From NCBI RefSeq assembly GCF_009909195.1, contig NZ_JAAAMU010000004.1, forward strand, positions 124,001 through 188,000: a stretch of 64,000 nucleotides of DNA, read 5' to 3'. This document shows positions 8,440 to 17,849 of this stretch, piece by piece. The DNA is from Paenibacillus sacheonensis (GTDB taxonomy: Bacteria; Bacillota; Bacilli; Paenibacillales; Paenibacillaceae). The notes below the pieces were generated by a model. That model did no database searches. It saw nothing but the letters and a program-made list of their open reading frames with translations, and was not told where the DNA came from. A program made the translations under genes and the position numbers. Position 1 is the first letter of the stretch; each line of letters opens with the position of its first letter.

Positions 8440-9609
8440 GTGAGTTTACGTTATTTAACAGCAGGAGAAACACATGGTCCACAGTTGACGGCTATTATCG
8501 AAGGTCTGCCGAGCAACCTGCAGCTTGATTTCGAGGAATTGAATTTCCAGCTGCATCGTAGGCAGAAAGGCCATGGACGCGGCCGCCGGATGCAGATCGA
8601 GAAGGATACGGCGGACATCGTCGGCGGCGTCCGTCACGGCAAAACGACAGGTGCGCCCGTCGCGCTTGTAGTCGCGAACAACGACTGGAAGCACTGGACA
8701 ACCGTCATGAACATCGAACCGATCGAGGGCAGCGACGAAGAGAAGCGCCGCGTGAACCGTCCTCGTCCAGGCCATGCCGACTTGAACGGCGGCTTGAAAT
8801 ACAATTTGAAGGATCTCCGCAATGTGCTGGAGCGGTCCAGTGCGCGCGAGACGGCCGCCCGCGTCGCGGTCGGCGCGGTGGCACGCCAATTTCTGGCCGC
8901 TTTCGGCATCAAGGTCGGCGGCCAAGTGATCCGTATCGGCGAGATCGAAGCACCCGCGAACCAGCTTCCGCTCGATGAACTGATCCGTCTGACGGAAGAA
9001 TCGTCCGTGCGCGTCGTGGACAAAGAAACCGAAGAGAAAATGACCGCTTACATCGATCAAATCAAAGCGGAAGGCGACTCGATCGGCGGCATCGTCGAAT
9101 GCATCGTGGAAGGCGTACCCATCGGACTCGGCAGCCACGTACAGTACGATCGCAAGCTGGATGGCCGCATCGCGCAGGCCGTCATGTCGATCAATGCGTT
9201 CAAGGGCTGCGAGATCGGCATCGGCTTCGAAGCAGGAACGATCCGCGGTTCCCAAGTCCATGACGAGATCATGTACAGCGAGGAACGCGGCTACTATCGC
9301 GCGACGAACCGTTTGGGCGGCTTCGAAGGCGGCATGACGAACGGCGAGCAGATCGTGGTCCGCGGCGTCATGAAACCGATCCCGACGCTGTACAAGCCGC
9401 TTCAAAGCGTGGACATCGATACGAAAGAGCCGTTCACGGCGCAAGTAGAACGTTCCGACAGCTGCGCGGTGCCTGCGGCAAGCGTCGTTATGGAGCATGT
9501 CGTTGCCTGGGAAGTAGCCAAAGCGTTCCTCGAGAAGTTCGGCGGGGATTCCATGGAAGAGATTCGCACGAATTACAACAACTATCTCGAGCAATTGAGG
9601 AGCTACTAA
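8440..9609 (+). CDS. aroC: Chorismate synthase
   Basis: 389 aa, GTG start after AAGGAGGAG. It converts 5-enolpyruvylshikimate-3-phosphate to chorismate with reduced FMN. The N-terminal [28 protein letters not shown] and C-terminal [22 protein letters not shown] signatures are present. Length is normal. It is the first gene of the aromatic supra-operon and is named aroF in B. subtilis. Its TAA overlaps the aroB ATG by one base. Confidence 0.97.
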   Translation: MSLRYLTAGETHGPQLTAIIEGLPSNLQLDFEELNFQLHRRQKGHGRGRRMQIEKDTADIVGGVRHGKTTGAPVALVVANNDWKHWTTVMNIEPIEGSDEEKRRVNRPRPGHADLNGGLKYNLKDLRNVLERSSARETAARVAVGAVARQFLAAFGIKVGGQVIRIGEIEAPANQLPLDELIRLTEESSVRVVDKETEEKMTAYIDQIKAEGDSIGGIVECIVEGVPIGLGSHVQYDRKLDGRIAQAVMSINAFKGCEIGIGFEAGTIRGSQVHDEIMYSEERGYYRATNRLGGFEGGMTNGEQIVVRGVMKPIPTLYKPLQSVDIDTKEPFTAQVERSDSCAVPAASVVMEHVVAWEVAKAFLEKFGGDSMEEIRTNYNNYLEQLRSY

Positions 9610-10715
9610 TGGTCGGCGTCCGCGAGTTGACCGTGGATCTCGGCGAGCGTTCTTATCCGATCTATATCGGAGAAGGACTGCTGGATGAAGCCGGCAAGCG
9701 GCTGGCCGAGCACGGAATCAGCAAGAAATCGCCCTTGATGATCATTACGGATACGAATATCGCCGATAAGCATCTGGCTCATCTGGAAACCGTTCTTCGT
9801 GACGAAGGATTCGCCATGGCGAGCGCCGTCATTCCGTCCGGGGAAGCGTCCAAGTCGCTGGCTCAGCTGGAGAAGCTCGTGGGAATGGCGCTGGAGAACG
9901 GGCTCGACCGCAAATCCGCCATCGTGGCGCTGGGAGGCGGCGTCGTCGGCGACTTGGCCGGGTTTGTTGCGGCTTCCTATATGCGCGGCATCAAATTCGT
10001 TCAAATTCCGACGACGATTCTCGCCCATGACAGCAGCGTCGGCGGAAAAGTAGCGGTCAACCATCCGATGGCGAAGAACATCATCGGCGCTTTTCATCAG
10101 CCGGAACTTGTCCTCTATGACCTGAAGACCCTTCAGACGCTTCCGGAGCGCGAAGTGAAAGCCGGTTTGTCGGAAGTCGTCAAGCACGGGCTGATTTGGG
10201 ATGCCTCGTTCGTGGACTGGTGCGACGAGAATGCCGAGCGGCTGCTGGCTTTGGAACCCGAAGCATTAGGTTATGCGCTATACAAAGGCTGCAGCGTCAA
10301 AGCGGCGGTCGTCTCTCAGGATGAGCGGGAGAACGATCTTCGCGCCATCCTCAACCTGGGTCACACGATCGGCCATGCGCTTGAAGCGGTCGCCGGGTAT
10401 GGCGAGCTGCTTCACGGCGAAGCGATCTCTATCGGCATGGTTGGCTCGGCCCGCCTTGCGGTTAGGTTGGGCGCGCCGGAAGAGGTTTACCGGATAACGA
10501 AACGCGTTCTATCGCGCGTGGGACTGCCGGTCAAGCTTCCCGAGCACCTGGATACGGATGCGATCATGCGCGCGCTCATGCACGACAAGAAATTCCAGGA
10601 AGGCACGACGACGTTCATCGTGCCGCTGGCGATCGGTAAAGTGGAAATTAATAAATCGGTATCGACCGCGCTCATTAGAGAGATCGTGGAAGAACTGAAA
10701 CAGGAGGCCGTTTAG
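9609..10715 (+). CDS. aroB: 3-dehydroquinate synthase
   Basis: 368 aa. A Zn- and NAD-dependent enzyme of the shikimate pathway turning DAHP into 3-dehydroquinate. NAD-binding GGGVVGDLAGFVAASYMRG is near residue 105; metal ligands fall in SEVVKHGLIWD and LNLGHTIGHALE (GHxxGH) and in the following His of GELLHGEAISIGM. It overlaps aroC by one base and is 2 bases from aroH. Confidence 0.97.
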   Translation: MVGVRELTVDLGERSYPIYIGEGLLDEAGKRLAEHGISKKSPLMIITDTNIADKHLAHLETVLRDEGFAMASAVIPSGEASKSLAQLEKLVGMALENGLDRKSAIVALGGGVVGDLAGFVAASYMRGIKFVQIPTTILAHDSSVGGKVAVNHPMAKNIIGAFHQPELVLYDLKTLQTLPEREVKAGLSEVVKHGLIWDASFVDWCDENAERLLALEPEALGYALYKGCSVKAAVVSQDERENDLRAILNLGHTIGHALEAVAGYGELLHGEAISIGMVGSARLAVRLGAPEEVYRITKRVLSRVGLPVKLPEHLDTDAIMRALMHDKKFQEGTTTFIVPLAIGKVEINKSVSTALIREIVEELKQEAV

Positions 10716-10717
10716 GA

Positions 10718-11086
10718 ATGAATGTACGGGGCATACGCGGCGCCATTACAGTCGACGTCAATGAAGAACAACCGATTTTGCAAGCGACCGTTGAATTGTT
10801 GAACGGCATCGTGAACGCGAACGGGATCGTGCCTGGCGATATCGCCAGCGTATTCGTTACCGTGACCGGCGATTTGGACGCTACCTTTCCGGCAAGAGCA
10901 ATCCGCGCCATGGCCGGCTGGGACTTAGTCCCGCTGATGTGCGCGCTTGAAGTGCCGGTCAAGGGCAGTCTAGCCAAATGCATCCGCCTGATGGTGCTGG
11001 TCAATACGGAGAAGACGCAGGAGCAGGTCGAGCATGTGTACCTGGCCGGCGCGAAGGCGCTGCGTCCGGATTTGGCGAAGGCATAA
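10718..11086 (+). CDS. aroH: Chorismate mutase, AroH type
   Basis: 122 aa, monofunctional trimeric chorismate mutase making prephenate. The residues matching the B. subtilis active site sit at the same numbers: Arg7, Glu78, Cys88, Arg90 and Tyr108. AGGAGG lies near the end of aroB. It completes the aroC-aroB-aroH unit; the trp promoter and leader follow. Confidence 0.96.
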   Translation: MNVRGIRGAITVDVNEEQPILQATVELLNGIVNANGIVPGDIASVFVTVTGDLDATFPARAIRAMAGWDLVPLMCALEVPVKGSLAKCIRLMVLVNTEKTQEQVEHVYLAGAKALRPDLAKA

Positions 11087-11113
11087 CGCTGCGCACGCGG
11101 CGGACAATCGGGA

Positions 11114-11143
11114 TTGACGAATGCAATTATGCTATTGTATAGT
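11114..11143 (+). promoter_or_regulatory. Promoter of the trp operon
   Basis: TTGACG (11114-11119), 18-base spacer, TATAGT (11138-11143). Transcription should start near 11150, just before the 5' stem-loop of the TRAP leader. Read-through from aroH is also possible because no terminator separates them. Confidence 0.7.
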
Positions 11144-11157
11144 GAGTTATAGTTAAA

Positions 11158-11232
11158 GGCTGTTTGAAGAAGCAGCCGAGAAGAGACGAGCAGCAGTATG
11201 AGGTTAGAAGAGATGAGCAGAGCCGAGATGAG
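11158..11232 (+). promoter_or_regulatory. trp leader: 5' stem-loop and 11-repeat TRAP binding site
   Basis: A small stem-loop (GGCTG 11158-11162 with CAGCC 11173-11177) abuts a regular array of triplets: GAG at 11178, 11183 and 11188, CAG at 11194, GAG at 11200, TAG at 11205, and GAG at 11210, 11215, 11220, 11225 and 11230. Spacers are 2 bases, or 3 on each side of and next to the CAG. Eleven repeats match the 11-mer TRAP ring. TRAP bound with tryptophan would wrap this RNA and block the antiterminator formed by GCAGCAG (11190-11196) with CTGCTGC (11351-11357), letting the downstream terminator form. The mechanism is established for B. subtilis and inferred here. Confidence 0.92.
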
Positions 11233-11346
11233 TGGAAGTTTTAATTGCAACGCGAAGAGGTTGTGACAGTATGCAGCGGTAGATCCCTGCGCACTGCTAT
11301 TTCCCCTTATCGTTCATACTCATTTTTCATCTTTCTAACACATAAT

Positions 11347-11375
11347 GCTCCTGCTGCGGCAGGAGCTTTTTATTT
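11347..11375 (+). terminator. trp leader terminator (attenuator)
   Basis: GCTCCTGC (11347-11354) pairs with GCAGGAGC (11359-11366), loop TGCG, followed by TTTTTATTT. Its 5' arm overlaps CTGCTGC (11351-11357), which can instead pair with GCAGCAG inside the TRAP site. It lies 27 bases before trpE. Between the TRAP array and this terminator the RNA has another possible stem at about 11267-11297 and a pyrimidine-rich stretch. Confidence 0.9.
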
Positions 11376-11401
11376 ATCCACTAGAGAGGGAGAGATGCAG
11401 T

Positions 11402-12952
11402 ATGAACCAGGAGCTCCAAGGCATTATCCGGCAAGCCGGTACGTATAACCTAATTCCGATCGTGAGGCATGTGATGGCGGATACGGAGACGCCGATCCGC
11501 ATCTTCCAGCATTTCTACCGCGAACGCCGCGCATTCCTGCTCGAAAGCGTGGAGGGCGGGGTCAAATGGGCTCGTTATTCCTTCATCGGCACGGACCCGT
11601 TCATGCTCATCCGCGGCAAGAACGGCGAGATGGTCATTGAAAAGAACGGACAAGAAACGGTGCTGCACGATAAACCGATCGAACTGCTGAAGGCGCATCT
11701 GCGTTCCTACCGCAGTCCGGCAATCGCGGATCTGCCTCCGTTTACGGGAGGGGCGATCGGATTTTTCGGCTACGACCTCCTTCAATATTATGAGAAACTT
11801 CCGGCCCACCGCATCGATGACTTGCAAATGAACGATCTGCAGTTTATGTTCTGCGACCAAGTCATCGTGTTCGATCACTTCAAGCAGCAGGTACAGGTAA
11901 TCGGAAACGTTCATATCCCGGAAGCCGCGACGGACGCCGTCATTCAAGAATCGTACGAACGAACGCTCGGCAAGATCGAAGCGACCATCGAACGGCTGCA
12001 GCAGCCGACGCCGACGACGCTCATGACGGGCGGCAGCATTCCTTCCGATCCGGAGCTCGGCGAGGTTTCCTCTAACTTGACGAAAGAACAATTTCTCGCG
12101 AACGTCGAGCAGTCGAAGGAATATATTCGCGCCGGCGATATTTTTCAAGTGGTGCTGTCCCAGCGTTTCAGCATTGACACCGACGTTGATCCGCTTCACG
12201 TCTACCGCGTGCTGCGGACGATGAACCCGTCGCCGTACATGTATTGTTTGAAAATGGACGATGAAGTCATCGTCGGCACGTCGCCGGAAGCGCTCGTGAA
12301 GGTGGATGGCGAGCGCGTCGAGACCCGCCCGATCGCCGGTACGCGTCCGCGCGGCAAGACGCCGGAGCAGGACCTTGCGCTCGAGAAAGAGCTGCTGGCC
12401 GACGAGAAGGAACGTGCCGAGCATCTCATGCTGGTCGACCTGGGCCGCAACGATATCGGCCGCGTAGCGGAATTCGGTTCCGTACGCTGCGATTCGTATA
12501 TGGAAATCGAACGCTATTCTCACGTCATGCACATCGTGTCCAACGTTTCCGGCAAGCTGCGCGAAGATAAGGATTTCTTCGATGCGTTCGTATCCTGCAT
12601 GCCGGCGGGCACCGTATCGGGAGCGCCCAAACTGCGGGCGATGGAAATCATCGCGGAGCTGGAGAACGAAGCGCGCGGCGCCTATGCCGGCGCGATCGGT
12701 TATCTCGGCTTTAACGGGAGCCTGAACACGTGCATCACGATTCGGACGATGATATTCAAGAACGGCAAAGCGTACGTGCAATCCGGCGCGGGTATCGTTT
12801 GGGACTCCGTGCCGGAGAATGAATATACGGAGACCGTCAACAAAGCGATGGCGCTGCTCAAAGCGGTACGGGTAGCGGAAGCGGCATTCGCGCAGCCGGA
12901 GCGGGGAAGCAGCATGATCAATATGGACTATTTTGCAGACGTGAAAGGGTGA
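11402..12952 (+). CDS. trpE: Anthranilate synthase component I
   Basis: 516 aa (B. subtilis about 515). It makes anthranilate from chorismate with ammonia or with a glutamine amidotransferase partner. The N-terminal LLES motif (RAFLLESVEGG) is the usual tryptophan feedback site; the catalytic domain has RPIAGTRPRG, EKERAEHLMLVDLGRNDIGR and CMPAGTVSGAPKLRAMEII. Start ATG 11402 is supported by GAGGGAGAG about 9 bases upstream; the frame is open back through the terminator to 11345 but that extension is not plausible. No trpG lies in this operon, so the amidotransferase must be encoded elsewhere, as in B. subtilis (pabA/trpG in the folate operon). Confidence 0.97.
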   Translation: MNQELQGIIRQAGTYNLIPIVRHVMADTETPIRIFQHFYRERRAFLLESVEGGVKWARYSFIGTDPFMLIRGKNGEMVIEKNGQETVLHDKPIELLKAHLRSYRSPAIADLPPFTGGAIGFFGYDLLQYYEKLPAHRIDDLQMNDLQFMFCDQVIVFDHFKQQVQVIGNVHIPEAATDAVIQESYERTLGKIEATIERLQQPTPTTLMTGGSIPSDPELGEVSSNLTKEQFLANVEQSKEYIRAGDIFQVVLSQRFSIDTDVDPLHVYRVLRTMNPSPYMYCLKMDDEVIVGTSPEALVKVDGERVETRPIAGTRPRGKTPEQDLALEKELLADEKERAEHLMLVDLGRNDIGRVAEFGSVRCDSYMEIERYSHVMHIVSNVSGKLREDKDFFDAFVSCMPAGTVSGAPKLRAMEIIAELENEARGAYAGAIGYLGFNGSLNTCITIRTMIFKNGKAYVQSGAGIVWDSVPENEYTETVNKAMALLKAVRVAEAAFAQPERGSSMINMDYFADVKG

Positions 12953-12960
12953 GCGGGACG

Positions 12961-14016
12961 ATGACGGTGATAAACGAAATCATGACGATGCAGCGAGCGC
13001 TGAATCTGTTGATTGGCGGTACCAGCTTGTCCCGCGAAGAAGCGCGCAGCGTCATGGATATTATTATGAGCGGCGAAGCGACGCCGGCCCAAATCGGCGG
13101 CGTTGCCGCCGTGCTCCGGATGAAGGGCGAGACGCGCGAGGAGATCACGGGCTTTGCCGAAGCGATGCGGGCGCATTCCAATCACGTCGTTACGGAGCGA
13201 AGCGGCTTGCTCGATACATGCGGTACGGGCGGATCCGGCATTCATAAGTTCAATATTTCCACGGCTTCGGCCATCATTGCCGCCGCGGCCGGCGTCCGCG
13301 TTGCCAAGCATGGCAACCGCGCCATGTCCGGCAAGTCCGGAAGTGCCGATACGCTTGAAGCGCTCGGCGTGAACATAACGCTGAACGCCGAGCAGGCGTC
13401 CCAATGCCTAGAGGCGATCGGCATTTGCTTCATGTTCGCGCAGCTGTACCATCCTTCGCTGAAGCATGCGGCGGTTCCCCGCCGCGAGCTGGGCGTTCGT
13501 ACCATCTTCAACATGCTTGGACCGCTGACCAATCCGGCTGGGGCGGATCGCCAGCTGCTCGGTATCTATGACCGCACGAAGACGGAAACGATCGCGTCCG
13601 TGCTCGGCGATCTGGGGCTGAAACGCGCCATGGTCGTCAGCAGCTTCGATGGGCTGGACGAGATCAGCATTTCGTCTCCGACGCAAATTTCCGAGCTGCA
13701 GGGAGGCAGCGTGACGACGTACACGCTGACGCCGGAACAATTGGGGCTTCGCACGCATGCGTTGTCCGACATCATCGGCGGCGACGCTGCCGAGAATGCC
13801 CGCATTATTCATTCCGTCTTCGACCGGAACGAATTCGGCGCTTATCGCGATATCGTGCTTGCCAACGCCGGTGCCTGCATCTTCGTCGGCGGTGCGGCCA
13901 GTTCGCTGATCGAAGGCGTCGAAACCGCTAGAACGGTGATTGATTCAGGACTTGCGGCCGCCAAGCTGGCCCAGTTGATTGAAACGACAGGAGAGTTGAG
14001 CCATGTTTCTAGATAA
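12961..14016 (+). CDS. trpD: Anthranilate phosphoribosyltransferase
   Basis: 351 aa. It joins anthranilate and PRPP. Signatures are DTCGTGGSGIHKFNIST (PRPP/diphosphate loop), AKHGNRAMSGKSGSADTLEALG and the hinge FNMLGPLTNPAGADRQLLG. Start ATG 12961 has AAAGGGTGAG at a good distance; the in-frame GTG 12949 overlaps the trpE stop and is an alternative. It overlaps trpC by 14 bases. Confidence 0.96.
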   Translation: MTVINEIMTMQRALNLLIGGTSLSREEARSVMDIIMSGEATPAQIGGVAAVLRMKGETREEITGFAEAMRAHSNHVVTERSGLLDTCGTGGSGIHKFNISTASAIIAAAAGVRVAKHGNRAMSGKSGSADTLEALGVNITLNAEQASQCLEAIGICFMFAQLYHPSLKHAAVPRRELGVRTIFNMLGPLTNPAGADRQLLGIYDRTKTETIASVLGDLGLKRAMVVSSFDGLDEISISSPTQISELQGGSVTTYTLTPEQLGLRTHALSDIIGGDAAENARIIHSVFDRNEFGAYRDIVLANAGACIFVGGAASSLIEGVETARTVIDSGLAAAKLAQLIETTGELSHVSR

Positions 14017-14797
14017 AATCGTAGCGACGAAAAATCGTGAAGTCGATCAGTTAGCCGAACATTTCCACCTGGCGGATGCCGAGCGCCGGATCGCGGAGCT
14101 TCCGCCTTGCCGAGGCTTCGAGAAGACCCTGGCTGGCAGGACCAACCGGCCCGTGGGCCTGATCGCGGAAGTGAAGAAGGCATCGCCTTCGAAAGGCCTT
14201 ATTCGCGCGGATTTCGATCCCGTCGAATTAGCGCGGACATACGAGCAGGCCGGAGCGGACTGCATTTCCGTGCTGACGGACGAGGATTATTTCCAAGGGA
14301 AAAACGCGTATTTGACTGCCGTGTCGGAAGCGGTGAAGCTGCCGCTGCTGCGGAAGGATTTCACGGTGGACTACCGCCAGATCTATGAAGCGAGGTTGAT
14401 CGGCGCGGACGCTATCCTGCTTATCGCCTCCATCCTGCGTCCGTCCAAGCTCGCCGAATTTTACGATATCGCGAAATCGATCGGATTGGATGTTCTGATC
14501 GAAGTCCACGATGAGGAAGAGATGCAGGACGTGCTCGGCCTTGGCAAAGCGACGCTGGTCGGCATCAACAATCGGAATCTTCAGACGTTCGTAACGGATT
14601 TGAAGACGACCGAACGCCTGATCGGGATCGTTCCGCCCTGCGTGACGGTGATAAGCGAGAGCTCTATCGCGACGCCGGAAGATATTGCTTACGTGCAGTC
14701 ATGCGGTGCCAAAGGCGTGCTCGTCGGGGAATCGCTAATGCGTCAGCCTGATGTCGGCGCGGCAGTCGAACAGCTGATGGGTCCGGTGAAGCCGTAA
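14003..14797 (+). CDS. trpC: Indole-3-glycerol phosphate synthase
   Basis: 264 aa, TIM barrel. It closes the indole ring. VGLIAEVKKASPSKGLI (catalytic Lys of strand 1), LLRKDFTVDYRQIYEARLIGADAILLI, LVGINNRNLQTF and VISESSIATPEDI are all present. A monofunctional protein not fused to trpF. Overlaps trpD and shares its last base with the trpF start. Confidence 0.97.
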   Translation: MFLDKIVATKNREVDQLAEHFHLADAERRIAELPPCRGFEKTLAGRTNRPVGLIAEVKKASPSKGLIRADFDPVELARTYEQAGADCISVLTDEDYFQGKNAYLTAVSEAVKLPLLRKDFTVDYRQIYEARLIGADAILLIASILRPSKLAEFYDIAKSIGLDVLIEVHDEEEMQDVLGLGKATLVGINNRNLQTFVTDLKTTERLIGIVPPCVTVISESSIATPEDIAYVQSCGAKGVLVGESLMRQPDVGAAVEQLMGPVKP

Positions 14798-15495
14798 TGG
14801 CTTCTCTACAGGAAGGTACGGACGGCGATCGCCAGGTCAGAGTCAAAATATGCGGACTGCGCGATGCCGAGACGATTCGATCGATGAACGGCTTGCCGGT
14901 TCACGAGGTCGGCTTTATCTTCGCGAAGAGCCGCAGGCAAATCTCGCCGGCGCTGGCGTCGGAGCTTGTCGCGGAAGTGCACAAGCTTCGGAACCCTGAG
15001 GGACATGCCCCGCGCACGGTCGGCGTGTTCGTTAATCCGACGATCGATGTGCTTCGCGAGACGCTGCAGGCGGCTCCCCTGGACGTGATTCAGCTGCATG
15101 GAGAAGAGACGCCGCAGTTCTGCGAGGAAGTCAGAAGGACGTTCGGCACGGCGGTATGGAAAGTGTTTTCGGTGACCGACAGCGATGCCGATGATTCGAA
15201 GTCGTCCGGACCTGACAGGCTGGAGCCTTATCGCGGCAGCGTGGATGCCTTTCTCGTCGATACGGCGGGGGGCGGCACCGGGAAGACGTTTGCATGGCAT
15301 GTCATTGACCGTTACGCGGAAGCGGCGGCCGGAATCCCGCTCTATGTCGCGGGAGGGCTGCATCCCGATAATGTCGGCGAGCTGCTGTCCCAATATTCGC
15401 CGGATGGCGTCGACGTATCGAGCGGCGTGGAGACGGACGGCGTAAAGGATCGTACGAAAATCAAGGTTTTTGCGGAAAGGGTGCAAGGTTTATGA
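14797..15495 (+). CDS. trpF: Phosphoribosylanthranilate isomerase
   Basis: 232 aa TIM-barrel enzyme. [11 protein letters not shown] near residue 18 contains the catalytic Cys; [16 protein letters not shown] has the catalytic Asp and phosphate site; [12 protein letters not shown] and [15 protein letters not shown] bind the second phosphate. An insertion around [11 protein letters not shown] makes it slightly longer than average. The ATG overlaps the trpC stop by one base. Confidence 0.96.
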   Translation: MASLQEGTDGDRQVRVKICGLRDAETIRSMNGLPVHEVGFIFAKSRRQISPALASELVAEVHKLRNPEGHAPRTVGVFVNPTIDVLRETLQAAPLDVIQLHGEETPQFCEEVRRTFGTAVWKVFSVTDSDADDSKSSGPDRLEPYRGSVDAFLVDTAGGGTGKTFAWHVIDRYAEAAAGIPLYVAGGLHPDNVGELLSQYSPDGVDVSSGVETDGVKDRTKIKVFAERVQGL

Positions 15496-16685
15496 CGCAA
15501 GTCCCGGACGAAAACGGGCGTTTCGGCAAGTTCGGCGGACGATACGTGCCTGAGACGTTGATGAACGCGCTGATGGAGCTGGAGGAAGCTTATCAGCATT
15601 ATTCCAAAGATCCCGAATTTATCGCAGAGGTTCGCTACTTATTGACGAAGTATTCGGGCCGCCCGACTTCGCTTTATTATGCAGAGCGGCTGTCCCAGCA
15701 CCTGGGGGGCGCGAAAATCTATTTGAAGCGCGAGGATTTGAACCATACCGGCGCGCATAAAATCAACAATACGATCGGGCAGGGCCTGCTCGCCAAACGG
15801 ATGGGCAAGACCAAGATTATCGCCGAGACCGGCGCGGGTCAGCACGGGGTAGCTTCGGCTACGGTTGCGGCCCTGCTCGGCCTGGAATGCAAAGTGTTCA
15901 TGGGCGAAGAGGATACGAAGCGTCAAGAATTGAACGTGTTCCGCATGCAGCTGCTCGGTGCCGAAGTCGTTCCCGTCATGTCCGGGACGCGTACGCTGAA
16001 GGATGCGTGCAACGAAACGCTTCGTTACTGGGTAAGCCATGTCGACGATACGTATTACATTCTTGGTTCGGTTACGGGACCGCATCCATATCCGATGATG
16101 GTCCGCGACTTTCAACGGATCATCGGCGATGAGTCGCGAGAGCAGATTCAGAAGGAAGCCGGACGTCTGCCGGACTACGTCGTAGCTGCGGTAGGCGGCG
16201 GCAGCAATGCCATCGGCATGTTCTATCCGTTCATCAACGATGAATCCGTGAAATTGATCGGCGTGGAAGCGGCGGGACACGGCGTCGATACCGAAGAACA
16301 CGCGGCAACGATGACGAAAGGCCGTCACGGCGTGTTCCAGGGATCGCTCAGCTACGTCCTGCAGGACGAGCATGGTCAAGTGCAGCCGGCGCATTCCATC
16401 TCCGCGGGCCTCGACTATCCGGGCATCGGTCCGGAGCACGCGTATTTGAAAGATACGGAGCGCGCGGCTTATTTACCGATTACGGATGCGGAGGCACTCG
16501 AAGCTTTACAGCTGCTGTCGCGCACGGAAGGCATTATTCCGGCATTGGAATCGGCGCATGCGATCGCTCAAGTCATGAAGCTGGCACCGACGCTAAGCTC
16601 CGATCAAATCATCGTCGTCAGCTTGTCAGGCCGCGGAGACAAAGACGTACAAGCGATCATGGGTTATTTGGAAGGGGGCATGTAA
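15492..16685 (+). CDS. trpB: Tryptophan synthase beta chain
   Basis: 397 aa, PLP enzyme joining indole with serine. The PLP lysine is in [26 protein letters not shown] and the phosphate loop VGGGSNAIG follow. The N-terminus [16 protein letters not shown] is diagnostic of the TrpB1 class. The start overlaps trpF by 4 bases and trpA begins 4 bases after the stop. Confidence 0.98.
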   Translation: MTQVPDENGRFGKFGGRYVPETLMNALMELEEAYQHYSKDPEFIAEVRYLLTKYSGRPTSLYYAERLSQHLGGAKIYLKREDLNHTGAHKINNTIGQGLLAKRMGKTKIIAETGAGQHGVASATVAALLGLECKVFMGEEDTKRQELNVFRMQLLGAEVVPVMSGTRTLKDACNETLRYWVSHVDDTYYILGSVTGPHPYPMMVRDFQRIIGDESREQIQKEAGRLPDYVVAAVGGGSNAIGMFYPFINDESVKLIGVEAAGHGVDTEEHAATMTKGRHGVFQGSLSYVLQDEHGQVQPAHSISAGLDYPGIGPEHAYLKDTERAAYLPITDAEALEALQLLSRTEGIIPALESAHAIAQVMKLAPTLSSDQIIVVSLSGRGDKDVQAIMGYLEGGM

Positions 16686-16689
16686 GCGT

Positions 16690-17511
16690 ATGGGAAACCA
16701 AGTCAACGCAATCGATGCAGCCTTTCAACGCCTGCGTGGGGAAGGCCGCACCGCGCTGATCCCCTTTCTGACGATCGGCGATCCCGATCTGGCGACTTCC
16801 GTCGAAATCATCGGTGCGCTGGAACAGGCCGGGGCCGACATGGTCGAGCTGGGCGTCCCGTATTCGGATCCCCTCGCGGACGGACCTGTCATTCAACGGG
16901 CATCGGAACGCGCGCTTAGCAACGCACGCGTCACGCTTGTGGATTGCATCGAAGTGGCCGAGCAATCCCGGAATGCCGGCATAAAGCTGCCTTTCATACT
17001 TTTCACTTACTATAATCCAGTTCTGCAATACGGGCTTGAGCGCTTCTTCGAGCTCGTGACGGCGAAAGGGATCAGCGGCCTTATTATTCCGGATCTCCCG
17101 ATCGAAGAAGATGCGGAACTCCGCGCCATGGCCGAGGAAGCGGGCATTCATCTCATTCCGCTCGTCGCGCCGACGTCCAACGACCGCGTCAAGCGCATTG
17201 CAGCGAAAGCGCGCGGCTTCGTATACTGCGTCTCTTCGCTTGGCGTAACCGGCGTCCGCGCTGATTTTCACCAAGGGATCGACGAGTTTCTGGCGACCGT
17301 GCGCAGCGCGACGGACACGCCGATTGCCGTCGGTTTCGGCATTTCCAGCCGCGAGCAAGTCGAACGCTTCAGCAAACAGGTAGACGGCGTTATCGTCGGC
17401 AGCGCGATCGTGCGCAAGATCGAAGAGGCCGTTCCGCTGCTGCAGTCGCCGGATAAGAAGCAGGAAGGACTTGCGCAGATTCGCGCGTTCGTCAGCGAAC
17501 TGAGAGGCTGA
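16690..17511 (+). CDS. trpA: Tryptophan synthase alpha chain
   Basis: 273 aa TIM barrel; it cleaves indole glycerol phosphate and channels indole to TrpB. The catalytic Glu lies in DMVELGVPYSDPLADGPVIQ and the Asp in that same segment; FILFTYYNPVLQYG and VYCVSSLGVTGVR complete the signature. It is the last gene before the operon terminator at 17539. Confidence 0.98.
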   Translation: MGNQVNAIDAAFQRLRGEGRTALIPFLTIGDPDLATSVEIIGALEQAGADMVELGVPYSDPLADGPVIQRASERALSNARVTLVDCIEVAEQSRNAGIKLPFILFTYYNPVLQYGLERFFELVTAKGISGLIIPDLPIEEDAELRAMAEEAGIHLIPLVAPTSNDRVKRIAAKARGFVYCVSSLGVTGVRADFHQGIDEFLATVRSATDTPIAVGFGISSREQVERFSKQVDGVIVGSAIVRKIEEAVPLLQSPDKKQEGLAQIRAFVSELRG

Positions 17512-17538
17512 GCGCAAGCAAGCCGCTTTAAAACATGG

Positions 17539-17571
17539 AAACCTTCGAAGGCCCTGGCCGCGAAGGTTTTT
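17539..17571 (+). terminator. Terminator after trpA
   Basis: AAACCTTCG (17539-17547) pairs with CGAAGGTTT (17561-17569), an inner GGCC/GGCC pairing closes the loop, and T's follow. It separates trpEDCFBA from hisC-tyrA, so these probably also have their own promoter. Confidence 0.8.
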
Positions 17572-17849
17572 GTGCTTCCGCTATGCAAGGCCGGTCCCCT
17601 CGGCACGTCAGCCATGCGCGTGCTTTTGTTCCGGCATATCCGCTGTATCTCTGCATATCTTCTCCCTTGAATTGACGGTGCATCTGTAACTATGTTTCTG
17701 CGCATCTGTCGTGCTTTCGTTACGCTTTTGCGCTTAAAAGCATAAAAGCATGAAAGAAATTATAGACGTTGCTCTTTAAAATAAGATCGACATATGAGAC
17801 AATGTTGGAATAGCAATCGAGCAATGAACCATTTTATGAGGTGATCCGT
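17572..17849 (+). other. Intergenic stretch before hisC
   Basis: About 280 bases without a credible gene. The last 130 bases turn AT-rich (17730-17800), as expected for a hisC promoter, but I could not identify a convincing -35/-10 pair. The hisC ribosome site TGAGGTGAT lies at 17836-17844. Confidence 0.4.

Noticed and set aside
8455-9594. A 379-codon minus-strand frame opposite aroC
   Set aside because: Shadow of aroC; composition is typical of antisense reading.
11245-11448. Possible trp leader peptide (TTG 11245)
   Set aside because: The reading has no Trp codon, lacks a ribosome site and runs through the terminator, so ribosome-mediated attenuation is not supported; the TRAP array explains the leader.
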